From: Erythrobacter sp.
GTDB lineage: Bacteria > Pseudomonadota > Alphaproteobacteria > Sphingomonadales > Sphingomonadaceae
Direction: 5' to 3'
Assembly: GCA_030065195.1 (NCBI GenBank)
Contig: JASJDE010000015.1
Span: 1 to 41,486 of the forward strand
Length of the DNA: 41,486 nt
Shown: positions 9,191-17,700 of the stretch, piece by piece
How the letters are laid out: each line of letters opens with the position of its first letter
Numbering within the stretch: the stretch's first letter is position 1
The notes under the pieces: model-generated
Seen by the model: only the letters and a program-made list of their open reading frames with translations
The model's database searches: none
Told to the model about the DNA's origin: nothing
Made by a program: the position numbers and the translations under genes

Positions 9191-10224
9191 GCGTCAGCCA
9201 AAGCGAGAGGGGTGCGTTCGAAAGTGTCCGGCGACGAAGCCTGCGAAGCGTCGGTCAAGCCTGTACCATCCAGTTCCGTTTGATCGCTTCCATCGGATTG
9301 CGCGTTCGGTTCGGATGGATCTGCTGTGGGCGCAGAAACGGTCGGGGCCGGGATGCCGGCTTGTGCAGCGTATGCGGAACGACCGATCACCACTTCGTTC
9401 TGCGAAACTCTGACAAGCCTCGCCTGGCGGGTTCCGATTTGGATACCAGCGCGGCGTGTCGGTGTTTCGGACTGGGCAGGCGCGATGAGGCGACCTGTCG
9501 TGCGAATGCGCGGAGCGGCGCTCGCAATCTGTGCCGCCGGTGCCGCGGCGGCGGGTCGCGCTACCGAGGTGACCCGTCGATGTGCCGGAGCCGGGGCTGG
9601 AGCGGACACTGCGATCGAAGCAGGTGCGGGCGTTTCCGGCAGGCTCCGCTTCGGGCTTGGCGCCGGACGCGGGGCTGCTGGCGCGTCTTGTGCCAAATCG
9701 GCGAATGCGATCTCAAATGGTGTTTTCCCACCGGTTTTGGGCGTGGGTGCTGCGGTCACCTCTTTGACCGAAGCGGGAACCGCGCGCTTTGCGAGCAGAA
9801 CCTCTTGCGCTTCTTCCCTTTGAAGCTTCCGACGCAGTTGTTTGCCCTCGAACCGAGCAAGGTTGCGGGCGTAGCGAAAATCATCGGGTTCGGCGAAAGC
9901 GACAGCATGCTTGAAGTAGCGCTCGGCAAGATCGGTGCGCCCCAACCGATCGTATGTGATTGCAAGTCCGTTGAATGCCGCTGCCGCAGTCGTCTCGTTG
10001 CCGGCAGCCTGGCGGTATGCGGTCGCGGCCTTGGACAAGCGTCCGGCCGACAGGTGCCGCTTGCCATCCGCAAGCCGCCGCTCGAAATAGGCAGTCATGT
10101 CGAGAGTTCCGCGTTCCTGAGCGGCGGATGCCGATTTTGATGAACCGAAGTCGAACATCCCGGCGCACCCACCGAGCGGCAAGGTCACGGCAATCGCGGT
10201 CGCTGTCATCAAGCGGTGTTTCAT
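9163..10224 (-). CDS. TadD-like TPR lipoprotein of the Tad locus
   Basis: 353 residues. The N-terminus is a lipoprotein signal ending 'VTLPLGGCAG' (lipobox LGGC). Residues of about 45-130 form TPR helices ('LSKAATAYRQAAG', 'AFNGLAITYDRLGRTDLAERYFKHAVAF'). The rest is Ala/Pro-rich, low-complexity sequence with little predicted structure. TadD proteins are TPR outer-membrane lipoproteins that aid secretin function, and the position between tadC and cpaA supports this role here. The long disordered tail is not typical of TadD and may span periplasm or peptidoglycan. Name assigned by context plus TPR and lipobox rather than by strong sequence recognition. Confidence 0.75.
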   Translation of the reverse strand: MKHRLMTATAIAVTLPLGGCAGMFDFGSSKSASAAQERGTLDMTAYFERRLADGKRHLSAGRLSKAATAYRQAAGNETTAAAAFNGLAITYDRLGRTDLAERYFKHAVAFAEPDDFRYARNLARFEGKQLRRKLQREEAQEVLLAKRAVPASVKEVTAAPTPKTGGKTPFEIAFADLAQDAPAAPRPAPSPKRSLPETPAPASIAVSAPAPAPAHRRVTSVARPAAAAPAAQIASAAPRIRTTGRLIAPAQSETPTRRAGIQIGTRQARLVRVSQNEVVIGRSAYAAQAGIPAPTVSAPTADPSEPNAQSDGSDQTELDGTGLTDASQASSPDTFERTPLALADAWTSFQAGS

Positions 10225-10228
10225 GGTT

Positions 10229-11206
10229 CTACCCCCCTGTCATCATCGGGAAAATTTCGCGGACCATCCGGATGCTGGCCGGCAGCATCATCACGCCGAT
10301 CATGGTCGGCAGCATGAAAACGACCAGAGGCACGGAAATCAGGACCGGTAATCTGTGCGCTTTCTCTTCGGCCCGCATGCGGCGCTTTTCACGCATTTCC
10401 TCGGCATAGACGCGCAGCGTGCTGCCAAGGCTGGTGCCCAGCCTGTCGGATTGGATCAGCAACGTGGAAAAGGAGCGGATTTCATCAACACTCGCCGCAT
10501 CGGCGAGCTTGCGGAACGCTTCTTCGCGACTGGCACCCGCGCGCAACTGAAGCGTCGCAATCGACAGCAATTGCGCGACGAGCGGATGCGACTGCACCAT
10601 TTCGCGGCCCACGCGGTCCATCGCAGCCTCGATGCCGAGACCCGCTTCGACGCAGACCAGCATGAGGTCCAGGCAATCGGGAAAGCCGTTGACGATCTCT
10701 TCATAGCGCCGATCGGCCCGGGCCTGGATGAAAAGCGTCGGCAGGAATAGTCCCAGCAGGCCGAGCAGTGAGCCGACGATATACATCTGCAGGAAGCTGG
10801 GCGGTTCCGGGCGAGTGAGCGCGATGAGCAGGTAGAGGCCCGGCAGCAGGAAGATCATTCCCAGCCTAACCATGGTGTAGATCCGCGGCGCCATTGGGGA
10901 TTCGAAGCCCGCTTGACGCATTCTTTCGCTCAAGCGCTCGTCCCGCGAGTCGCTCAGATCGAGACCGGCTTCCTCGATCCGGCGGGCCAGCTGTGCCCAG
11001 GCCGACTGGTTCTGCTTTGCACGCAGAGTCGGCGCGTTCCCGGTGTTGCCCGGTTGGCCGCCGGCAAAGTCCTGCAGCAGGTTCTGCGCGGCGCGCCGTC
11101 GCAGGATCAGGTTGATCGCGACGAACGCGATGAGCGCAACGAGCGCAAAAACGGCGAGCAAGGTCGCTAGGCGCGCGGTCGAGCTGGTGGCGAGGAGTTC
11201 GATCAT
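10229..11206 (-). CDS. tadC: Tad inner-membrane platform protein TadC (T2SSF domain)
   Basis: 325 residues with an N-terminal membrane helix (about 13-35), two central helices near 115-165 and a terminal pair, and a GspF/T2SSF domain in the C-terminal half ('PDCLDLMLVCVEAGLGIEAAMDRVG', 'SFSTLLIQSDRLGTSLGSTLR', 'EKRRMRAEEKAHRLPV'). With TadB it forms the platform on which the CpaF ATPase drives pilus assembly. The gene begins 4 bp after tadB ends and is followed after 4 bp by the TPR lipoprotein gene. Confidence 0.92.
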   Translation of the reverse strand: MIELLATSSTARLATLLAVFALVALIAFVAINLILRRRAAQNLLQDFAGGQPGNTGNAPTLRAKQNQSAWAQLARRIEEAGLDLSDSRDERLSERMRQAGFESPMAPRIYTMVRLGMIFLLPGLYLLIALTRPEPPSFLQMYIVGSLLGLLGLFLPTLFIQARADRRYEEIVNGFPDCLDLMLVCVEAGLGIEAAMDRVGREMVQSHPLVAQLLSIATLQLRAGASREEAFRKLADAASVDEIRSFSTLLIQSDRLGTSLGSTLRVYAEEMREKRRMRAEEKAHRLPVLISVPLVVFMLPTMIGVMMLPASIRMVREIFPMMTGG

Positions 11207-11210
11207 GTGA

Positions 11211-12212
11211 CTAGACCTTTATGTCCACCATCTTCTGGATCATGATGAAGCCGATTATGTACAGCACCATCAGGGTGATGGCTCCGATCATGAAAAGCCC
11301 ATCGTCGGCCACGCTGAGATAGAATCCCGGGTTCACCATGAACATCCCGATGAAGGCAGCGATCGGCAGGATCGTGAGCATCCAGCCGGTCATGCGCCCT
11401 TCGGAGCTCAGCGCCCTCACCTTCATGTAAAGGCTGTGCCGGGCGCGGATAACGACCGCCAGTTTCTCCAGAATTTCAGCAAGGCTGCCGCCGGTTTCAT
11501 TCTGCACCGACAGGGAAACCACGAACATCCTGATGTCTTCAAGGTCCCATCGTTCGGCCATGTCCGTGAGCGCGTCGGTCAATTCGGCACCGTAGGAGAT
11601 TTCGTCCGAAACCAGCCCGAACTCCGACCCGATCGGGTCTTCCATCTCCTTGGTCAGCAGGTCGATCGCCGAAGCGACGGGATGTCCTGCCCGCAAGGCG
11701 CGGACGAACACGTCCAGCGCGATGGGAAACTGGTTTTCGATCTTCCTACGGCGTCTTTGCCCGATCGCCGCGATGATCAGGACCGGCAGCAGGCAGGCGG
11801 CGCAAAAGGCCACGATCACGGCCAGCAGAACCGAGCCGGCCGTCAGGGCGAAGCCGGTCGCGACGATCCCGAACAGCGTCAGCGCCAGCAACAGCGCAAA
11901 GGCGACTCCCACGACTAGCAGCACTTGCATGGTCGTGATTGGGAGCGAAGCGGCCATGATCGTTCGTTGCAGGTCCTGCAGGAACGACACGAGAAATGGC
12001 GGCCAGTTTGCGAATTCCGAAGGGGTGTTCTTGCGCAGGGTTGCGATCACGGTTTCGCGCGACGAACCCTGCTTGATCATCCGCATCCTTTTGTTGATCG
12101 CCTGCGATTGGGCACCGCGCGTCCAGACGGTGTTGAGCACCAATTGCGACACGACGAAAATCGAGCCGAATACGGCCAGCAAGACGCCTATGCGAAGGAC
12201 GATATCGGGCAT
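11211..12212 (-). CDS. tadB: Tad inner-membrane platform protein TadB (T2SSF domain)
   Basis: 333 residues from the ATG at 12212, which lies 2 bp after the cpaF stop; a TTG at 12218 overlapping that stop is a less likely alternative. It has an N-terminal membrane helix, a central helix pair and a C-terminal GspF-like domain ('QFPIALDVFVRALRAGHPVASAIDLL', 'FVVSLSVQNETGGSLAEILEKLA', 'IRARHSLYMKVRALSSEGRMTG'), the last being typical of TadB. It is the partner of TadC in the assembly platform and the contact for the CpaF motor. Confidence 0.92.
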   Translation of the reverse strand: MPDIVLRIGVLLAVFGSIFVVSQLVLNTVWTRGAQSQAINKRMRMIKQGSSRETVIATLRKNTPSEFANWPPFLVSFLQDLQRTIMAASLPITTMQVLLVVGVAFALLLALTLFGIVATGFALTAGSVLLAVIVAFCAACLLPVLIIAAIGQRRRRKIENQFPIALDVFVRALRAGHPVASAIDLLTKEMEDPIGSEFGLVSDEISYGAELTDALTDMAERWDLEDIRMFVVSLSVQNETGGSLAEILEKLAVVIRARHSLYMKVRALSSEGRMTGWMLTILPIAAFIGMFMVNPGFYLSVADDGLFMIGAITLMVLYIIGFIMIQKMVDIKV

Positions 12213-12214
12213 GA

Positions 12215-13594
12215 TCAATCGAACTCGTATTCTGGACGGAACAGGTCGGCGGGAAGCTCAATCCCGGCCGCATGCGTGTCGTGGAGGAATTTGGGTCGGA
12301 TCCCGGTCGCTTCGAATTTGCCGATGATCGTGCCGTCTTCCTTGCGGCCGGAGATCGCAAACCGGAAGATTTCCTGCATCGTGATGGTTTCGCTTTCCAT
12401 CCCCGTAATCTCGGACACGCTCATCACGCGGCGATGTCCGTCCGCGAGCCGACCGACCTGAACGACAATGTCTATGGCGGAGGCGATCTGGGCGCGGGCC
12501 GAACGCGGATCGATCTCGATTCCGCTCATGCCGACCATCTGTTCGACCCTGGCGAGCGAATCCCTCGGCGTATTGGCGTGGACCGTAGTCATGGAGCCGT
12601 CGTGGCCGGTGTTCATCGCCTGAAGCATGTCGAACGCTTCACCGGCGCGGACCTCACCCACGATGATCCGGTCGGGACGCATACGCAGCGCGTTCTTCAC
12701 GAGGTCGCGCTGGCTGACTTCGCCGTTGCCTTCGACATTGGCGGGCCGGGTCTCGAGCCGGGCGACATGTTCCTGCTGGAGCTGGAGTTCCGCGCTGTCC
12801 TCGATCGTCACGATCCGCTCGCGTTCGTCGATGAAGGAAGACATGGCGTTAAGCAACGTGGTCTTGCCGGATCCGGTGCCACCCGAAATCAGCACGTTCT
12901 TGCGGGCCTGAACGATGGCGCGCATCACTTCGGCCATAGTCTCGGGGACGCTGCCGAGTTCGATCAGCTTGTCGATATCGATCCGCTTTTTGGCGAACTT
13001 GCGGATCGAAAGCAGCGAACCATCCACCGCGAGAGGCGCAATGATGGCATTGACGCGCGAGCCATCCGCAAGTCGGGCATCGACAAAGGGTGAAGACTCG
13101 TCGATCCGGCGCCCGACGGCGCTGACGATCTTCTGGATGATGCGCATGAGGTGGCGTTCGCCCTGGAACTCGGTCTGGACCCGTTCGAGCAAGCCGAACC
13201 GCTCGACGAAGACGGTGTCGGGGCCATTGACGAGGATGTCGGTAATTGAATCGTCTTGCAGCAGCGGCTCCAGCGGGCCGAGGCCCAGCAACTCGTCGAG
13301 CACGTCTTCGATCAGCGCTTCGCGTTCGGAGCGGTTGAGCGGATGATGTCGTTCGGTCAGCAGTTCGGCAATGATGTCCGAAACTTCCGTCCGGATCGCA
13401 TCGCGGGTCATCTTGTCGAGCGCGGAAAGGTTGATCCGGTCGAGCAGGGCGCGATGGATGTCGACTTTCAGTTCGAGCCAACCCTTGCGCTTCTGCTCTT
13501 CTTCGCTTGGCTCCGATGGAACGACTATCGTTTCGTCAGGCTCGTCGGCGGGCTGGCCGGCGACCTCCTCGGTTCGTTTGAGGGTCCAGTTCAT
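12215..13594 (-). CDS. cpaF: Tad secretion ATPase CpaF/TadA
   Basis: 459 residues from the ATG at 13594, which has GGGAGG eight bases upstream and overlaps the cpaE stop as ATGA. It is the hexameric cytoplasmic ATPase of the GspE/VirB11 superfamily that powers Flp pilus assembly and retraction. Visible motifs: Walker A GGTGSGKT at 238-245, Asp box 'VTIEDSAEL' at 262-270, Walker B 'RIIVGEVR' at 309-316, and His box '[13 protein letters not shown]' at 331-343. The N-terminal domain contains '[22 protein letters not shown]', typical of CpaF. All catalytic residues look intact. Confidence 0.96.
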   Translation of the reverse strand: MNWTLKRTEEVAGQPADEPDETIVVPSEPSEEEQKRKGWLELKVDIHRALLDRINLSALDKMTRDAIRTEVSDIIAELLTERHHPLNRSEREALIEDVLDELLGLGPLEPLLQDDSITDILVNGPDTVFVERFGLLERVQTEFQGERHLMRIIQKIVSAVGRRIDESSPFVDARLADGSRVNAIIAPLAVDGSLLSIRKFAKKRIDIDKLIELGSVPETMAEVMRAIVQARKNVLISGGTGSGKTTLLNAMSSFIDERERIVTIEDSAELQLQQEHVARLETRPANVEGNGEVSQRDLVKNALRMRPDRIIVGEVRAGEAFDMLQAMNTGHDGSMTTVHANTPRDSLARVEQMVGMSGIEIDPRSARAQIASAIDIVVQVGRLADGHRRVMSVSEITGMESETITMQEIFRFAISGRKEDGTIIGKFEATGIRPKFLHDTHAAGIELPADLFRPEYEFD

Positions 13595-14769
13595 TTGTTG
13601 CCTCCCGCAGCGCGCTCTTGAATTTCTGCGGCCAACTCGACGATGTCCTTGCCAAATTGGTTCCGCCTGCTTTCGGACCAGACGAGGCTGCAATTCTCTT
13701 GCGCGATACGCAGCGCTTCCTTGTCGAGCGCCAGTTCGCCCCAGATCTCCTTGTTCAAGGTATTCGCGACATCCGAGCTGTCGATCGCCTGGAACAGTCT
13801 CCTTTCCACCTTGTTGAGCACCAGTCCGATCGCCTGAGGATCGATATCGACGCTGTCGAACAATTCGAGCGTGCGCTTGGCACCGCGAAGGCCGCTGAGC
13901 GACTGGTCCGTGACCAGCGCAATCGATTGGCATGCACAGACGATCGAAAGTGACCAGTTGGTCCAGTTCGCAGGAAGGTCGAGGACGACATAGTCGTAAA
14001 CGCTGCGCGCAACCGACAGCAGCCGCAACAGTCGGTCGACATTGACGTCTTCCAGTGGACCGATCGTCGCCGGTGCCCCAAGCACCGCGATTCCGCTTTC
14101 GGATTCGATCATGGCGTCGCGCAGCATGTCTTCATCGAGACGTTCGCTGGCTTCGAGAAGATCCTGGACCGTCACCGTCGGCGCGACGTTCAGCAGGTAT
14201 GTCGATTGACCCGATTGCAGGTCGAGATCGATCAGGCAGCAACTCGCATCCGGCTCGTTTGCGATCAAAGCCGCGGACAAGTGCGTCAGTACGGACGATG
14301 CGCCTACGCCGCCTGTGGCTCCGATGACACCGATCATTGGAGACAGGTCGCTCTCGCTGGACGATTGCCGGGCGTGAATATCGATCAGCTCGGAAAGCAC
14401 ATCGTCGGCGTTGAACGGCAACTCTACGACGTTTTCCAATCCCTGTCGCAGCAGTGTCCTTACCAGAGAGAAGTCGGGATTGTGGATCGCTGCGACCAGT
14501 GTCAGCTCCGGGCATCGACTGCGAACGCTGCTCATTCGGGCAAGCGAGGCGGGCGATGAAGGATCGACTTCAAGCACGAGGATGCGGGCATTGGCCAGTA
14601 CGTCTTCGGGAACGGGCGCGGACGCTTCGATCGCGACGAGATTGATGCCATCGAGCGCGTTGTTCGAATTCACCTTGAGGTGTTCGATATGATGCGCGCT
14701 GGAAAGGATGTAAGATTCGGCTGGCACCGATACTCCCATTGCATTGGTAAGGTTGAGGATTGAGTCCAT
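13591..14769 (-). CDS. cpaE: Pilus localisation ATPase-like protein CpaE/TadZ
   Basis: 392 residues from the ATG at 14769. The N-terminal part (about 15-130) resembles an atypical response-regulator receiver domain, and residues of about 145-390 form a MinD/ParA-like domain. The P-loop reads 'GATGGVGASS' (150-159), lacking the usual Lys before Ser/Thr; this deviant form is a known trait of CpaE/TadZ proteins, which direct the Tad machine to a cell pole. Other MinD-like elements are 'CCLIDLDLQSGQST' and 'YDYVVLDLPANWTNWS'. The stop overlaps the cpaF start by 4 bp. The longer frame upstream of 14769 runs through the tadE gene and is not coding. Confidence 0.93.
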   Translation of the reverse strand: MDSILNLTNAMGVSVPAESYILSSAHHIEHLKVNSNNALDGINLVAIEASAPVPEDVLANARILVLEVDPSSPASLARMSSVRSRCPELTLVAAIHNPDFSLVRTLLRQGLENVVELPFNADDVLSELIDIHARQSSSESDLSPMIGVIGATGGVGASSVLTHLSAALIANEPDASCCLIDLDLQSGQSTYLLNVAPTVTVQDLLEASERLDEDMLRDAMIESESGIAVLGAPATIGPLEDVNVDRLLRLLSVARSVYDYVVLDLPANWTNWSLSIVCACQSIALVTDQSLSGLRGAKRTLELFDSVDIDPQAIGLVLNKVERRLFQAIDSSDVANTLNKEIWGELALDKEALRIAQENCSLVWSESRRNQFGKDIVELAAEIQERAAGGNK

Positions 14770-14783
14770 CGAGATTGCCGCCG

Positions 14784-15389
14784 TCAGCCCGAGACCGCGC
14801 CTTCGGCGTCTTCGAGCGTGAGAGAATAGGAGAAGTCCGGCATGCCAACGGTGCCGCCGAACAGGGAAAGGGTGATGGGATTGTAGGTCGCGTTGTTGAT
14901 GCGAATTGTGACGACCGGGGCCACTTCGGGCTTGTTGGGATCGCCGGCGAAGCCGATTCCCGATCCGCTGTATTCGATCGCAACCTGAGACGGTGCGACG
15001 CGCGGCTGGAACTGCTGGATGCGCGCGACCACGTTGGCGAATGCGGTGTTGTCCAACGTACCCCGACTGCAGCCACCGGTGGTGCAAGTTATCGTCGGGA
15101 ACGCCGCAGCGCAGATCCGATCGCCCGGACGCAAGGCATCCCCGCAGCTGGTGTCGCCGACATAAGTGATCGTGTCGTCCGACAACTCGCTCGTTACTGG
15201 GTCGGTGACGACGGCGAAACGCACGCCCATCTGCGTCGCTTTCTCGTATTCGTTGAGCTGCCAGGCGTAGCGACCGACATCGATGATGCCGAACAGAAGC
15301 GCCAGCGCCAGCGGAAGCACAAGCGCAAACTCGGCTGCACCGGCAGCGCGATCGTCGCGGGCGAAAACAAAGATGAACCGGCGCGTCAT
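14784..15389 (-). CDS. TadE-type pseudopilin (second copy)
   Basis: 201 residues. After a short basic N-terminus the motif 'GAAEFALVLPLALALLFGIIDVGRYAW' gives the TadE prepilin signature: Gly followed by a Glu at +4/+5 and a hydrophobic helix. The helix is followed by a periplasmic domain with four cysteines that could pair. TadE-like pseudopilins are processed by the prepilin peptidase and are needed for pilus assembly. Its start overlaps the stop of the preceding tadE by 4 bp (ATGA). Confidence 0.88.
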   Translation of the reverse strand: MTRRFIFVFARDDRAAGAAEFALVLPLALALLFGIIDVGRYAWQLNEYEKATQMGVRFAVVTDPVTSELSDDTITYVGDTSCGDALRPGDRICAAAFPTITCTTGGCSRGTLDNTAFANVVARIQQFQPRVAPSQVAIEYSGSGIGFAGDPNKPEVAPVVTIRINNATYNPITLSLFGGTVGMPDFSYSLTLEDAEGAVSG

Positions 15390-15883
15390 ATGCCGCTCAC
15401 CGCTGCGCTGGATTCGGCCCCTATAACGATCGTGTCGTCAAGCACCCCGAGGCCGTTCAGGATGGAAGGGTAGTCGACGGTGCCCGAGGAAACGGTGACG
15501 AGCGGACCGGCGGCGTTGAGATCGGTGTAGATTCCGGTTGCGACAAACGCCTGGCATCCGACTGTCACCTGCACATCTGCCGGCAACCATCCCGGCACTT
15601 TCGCCGGGCCTGTGCCTGCAATGTTTCCGGTGACCGTCAGGTTCTGGATCTGGGTTTCAAGCGCGGTCGAAACGATCGACGTCGAACCGTTGCACAGATC
15701 GCGGACGTCGATCCGGGATGCAAATCGAGCGCCGTCGCGAACCGATTTCACCAGTTTGTGTTCGGTCCAGAAGAAGTGGCCGGCTTCCATGCTGCCGAAC
15801 AGCAGCGCCAGCATCATCGGCAGCGCCAGAGCGAACTCGGTCGCGGCGGTGGCGCGAGTGTCGAGGCCAAACAGCTTCATCAT
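15386..15883 (-). CDS. tadE: TadE-type pseudopilin (first copy)
   Basis: 165 residues from the ATG at 15883, which overlaps the tadG stop as ATGA; a second in-frame ATG follows immediately. The sequence 'TAATEFALALPMMLALLFGSMEAGHFFW' shows the TadE transmembrane signature with the prepilin-type Glu. A periplasmic domain with two cysteines follows. It is probably the paralogue of the adjacent downstream gene, the two acting as minor pseudopilins. Confidence 0.87.
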   Translation of the reverse strand: MMKLFGLDTRATAATEFALALPMMLALLFGSMEAGHFFWTEHKLVKSVRDGARFASRIDVRDLCNGSTSIVSTALETQIQNLTVTGNIAGTGPAKVPGWLPADVQVTVGCQAFVATGIYTDLNAAGPLVTVSSGTVDYPSILNGLGVLDDTIVIGAESSAAVSGI

Positions 15884-17403
15884 CGCAGCAGCACCGGCTT
15901 GTTGCGTCCGAAGAACTGGAAGCCGCTGCCGCCCCCGGCAAGCTGTGCGGGGCCGATGATTTCCGCCCGGATCTGGGTGTCGCTGCCGCTGCTGTTGGCC
16001 GGCTGCAGCATGAACAGGTCGACAAACTTGATCACGCTGATCGGCACACGGCCCTGGACATTGGTGCAATCGACGGAAGCAACGGTGACAACTCTGCGGT
16101 CCTTTTGCGTACTCGAAGGGATAACCGGCGTGCCGATCGTCGGCTCCGGCGCGGAGCAATAGAGAGTCGTGCGGGGCGGCTGGCTGCTGACTTCACGAGC
16201 CAATTCCACCACTTGTCGACGCGCTGGATCGGCGCGTTCCCATTGATAGACTTCGTAGCGCGAGAAGGCGCCGTCGTTGTTCAAGTCGGCGCTGGCCGGC
16301 AGCGCCGCGCCGCCATGGACATTGGTCATGTAGGCGTTGACGTTCCAGTTGCCGTCGCCGAAGCTCGCGCAGCCGCCACTGAGCTGGCAACTGTCGAGCG
16401 GCAGCTCCTGATCTGCGATGCCAAGCGCCGGATCGAGATCTTCGATCGCCACCATATCCCCGCCGGACGCGCTGGCGCAGGTCACGTTGGGGTTGTTGCC
16501 GTTGACGGTTACACGCCGAACCAGGTTGCTGCGGGTAATTTCCGCCGGGCAGAAGTCGCCACCGGACTCGCAAGAGAGCGGGTTGTGGTAGATATCGAAG
16601 CGAGTGTTGAACGCCCGCGTTTCGGGAGTGCGATTGCCGGGACGCGTTTCGATTTCTGCGCCTGTGCAACCGAGCAGATCGGAATTGAGTCCGAGCGTGC
16701 GGTTCTGTTCGTTGGACGCGATGCCTTCATAGTCGATTTGCAGCAGATCGAAGTTGCCCGGCGCGAAGAAATCGGTCTGTTGGGAGCGTTCGCGTAAATC
16801 CAGCCCAATGCCGATATCTGCACTGGTTGGGAAATTGTTGCTGCCTTGTGGAGCGCAAAACATCAGCGGCGGGACATTGCACGCCGCCGATTGCAGGCCG
16901 GCCACCGCATTCGCCTCGATATCGCCCGACGATATCGCACCCACGATCGGGGTCAGGGCGTAGAATGCCTCCCGGCCATCGACGGTTACCGAAACGACAG
17001 CTGCGTCGGCCGCATTGGCATCGTCCGTCACTTCCGTGCCGAACGTGTCGTTGGCGGAATCGTAGCTTTCGAAAAAGCGGAAGCTGAGCGAGGAAATCGC
17101 CTGACCATCGCCGTCATTGGCCATGCGGGTGCGGTTGACCCATTGGCTGTTCGCGTTTGCGAGGAAGTCGTTGGCTGCGGCGCGCGCGCGAACCATCGCG
17201 CCATCGCGGCCGTCGAGCTGCGTCGCCGCTGCCAGGGCGGCCTGGTCGGCGGCGTTTTGCAGTTCGCTGTCCATCGCCATCAGCCGGCCATAGTCCCATC
17301 CAACACCGGCAATTCCGATCAGGCCGAACAGCGCTACCGCGTAGATTGGCGCGATGGCCGCCCCTTCGTCTTTAAGGAATCGATCGATTATGGACTGTCG
17401 CAT
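15880..17403 (-). CDS. tadG: TadG-type Tad locus protein
   Basis: 507 residues. A short cytoplasmic N-terminus is followed by one membrane helix ('APIYAVALFGLIGIAGVGWDYGRL') and the TadG_N/TadE-like segment 'MDSELQNAADQAALAAATQLDG', which is highly conserved in TadG proteins. The large periplasmic region has at least ten cysteines, including 'CTGAEIETR', 'CESGGDFCPAEI' and 'CQLSGGCASFG', suggesting disulfides. No clear von Willebrand factor A MIDAS motif is visible, unlike many TadG proteins. TadG is thought to link the pilus machine to the envelope. The stop overlaps the downstream tadE start. Confidence 0.85.
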   Translation of the reverse strand: MRQSIIDRFLKDEGAAIAPIYAVALFGLIGIAGVGWDYGRLMAMDSELQNAADQAALAAATQLDGRDGAMVRARAAANDFLANANSQWVNRTRMANDGDGQAISSLSFRFFESYDSANDTFGTEVTDDANAADAAVVSVTVDGREAFYALTPIVGAISSGDIEANAVAGLQSAACNVPPLMFCAPQGSNNFPTSADIGIGLDLRERSQQTDFFAPGNFDLLQIDYEGIASNEQNRTLGLNSDLLGCTGAEIETRPGNRTPETRAFNTRFDIYHNPLSCESGGDFCPAEITRSNLVRRVTVNGNNPNVTCASASGGDMVAIEDLDPALGIADQELPLDSCQLSGGCASFGDGNWNVNAYMTNVHGGAALPASADLNNDGAFSRYEVYQWERADPARRQVVELAREVSSQPPRTTLYCSAPEPTIGTPVIPSSTQKDRRVVTVASVDCTNVQGRVPISVIKFVDLFMLQPANSSGSDTQIRAEIIGPAQLAGGGSGFQFFGRNKPVLLR

Positions 17404-17424
17404 GACCTTTCTTCCGTTGCAGAA

Positions 17425-17700
17425 TTAGCCGTCGGGACCTTCCGTGGTGCTGACACGGACCGGCCGCTTGACCGTCCCTTCGCGGACGCGCTCGACAGCG
17501 TCGGTGCCCTGTTCGGCGTTGCCGGTCATCTCGGTGTCGTATTCCGGGTCGGGATTGACGATCATCGCAGCGAAGGTCTGCCGGTTGGCCTCGCCGAAGT
17601 CTTCCGGATCGAGTTTGCCGGCGGCTGTGCTGTGATAGGTCGCGCAGCCGCCGAGCAGGGGCAAGACAACAAGCGCGGGCAATAGGGCCTTACATTTCAT
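17425..17700 (-). CDS. Short CpaD-like lipoprotein of the Tad locus
   Basis: 91 residues from the ATG at 17700, overlapping the end of cpaC by 11 bp, with GGAGG about 8 bases ahead. The N-terminus is a lipoprotein signal ending 'VLPLLGGCATY'. The remainder includes 'FGEANRQTFAAMIVNP' and 'DAVERVREGTVKRP', which resemble from memory the conserved C-terminal stretch of CpaD ('FGCATxxNLAAxVANPxDL' and a terminal YRxGxVxxP). CpaD proteins are normally around 200 residues and follow cpaC. This gene has the same place and lipid anchor but less than half the length, so it may be a minimal CpaD or pilotin for the CpaC secretin. The usual Cys of that motif is absent. Assignment is by context and partial motif. 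Confidence 0.65.
   Translation of the reverse strand: MKCKALLPALVVLPLLGGCATYHSTAAGKLDPEDFGEANRQTFAAMIVNPDPEYDTEMTGNAEQGTDAVERVREGTVKRPVRVSTTEGPDG

Noticed and set aside
13595..15087. N-terminal extensions of cpaF (to 13933) and cpaE (to 15087)
   Set aside because: The extra parts lie inside the neighbouring genes in another frame, and ATG starts with RBSs at 13594 and 14769 give normal family lengths.
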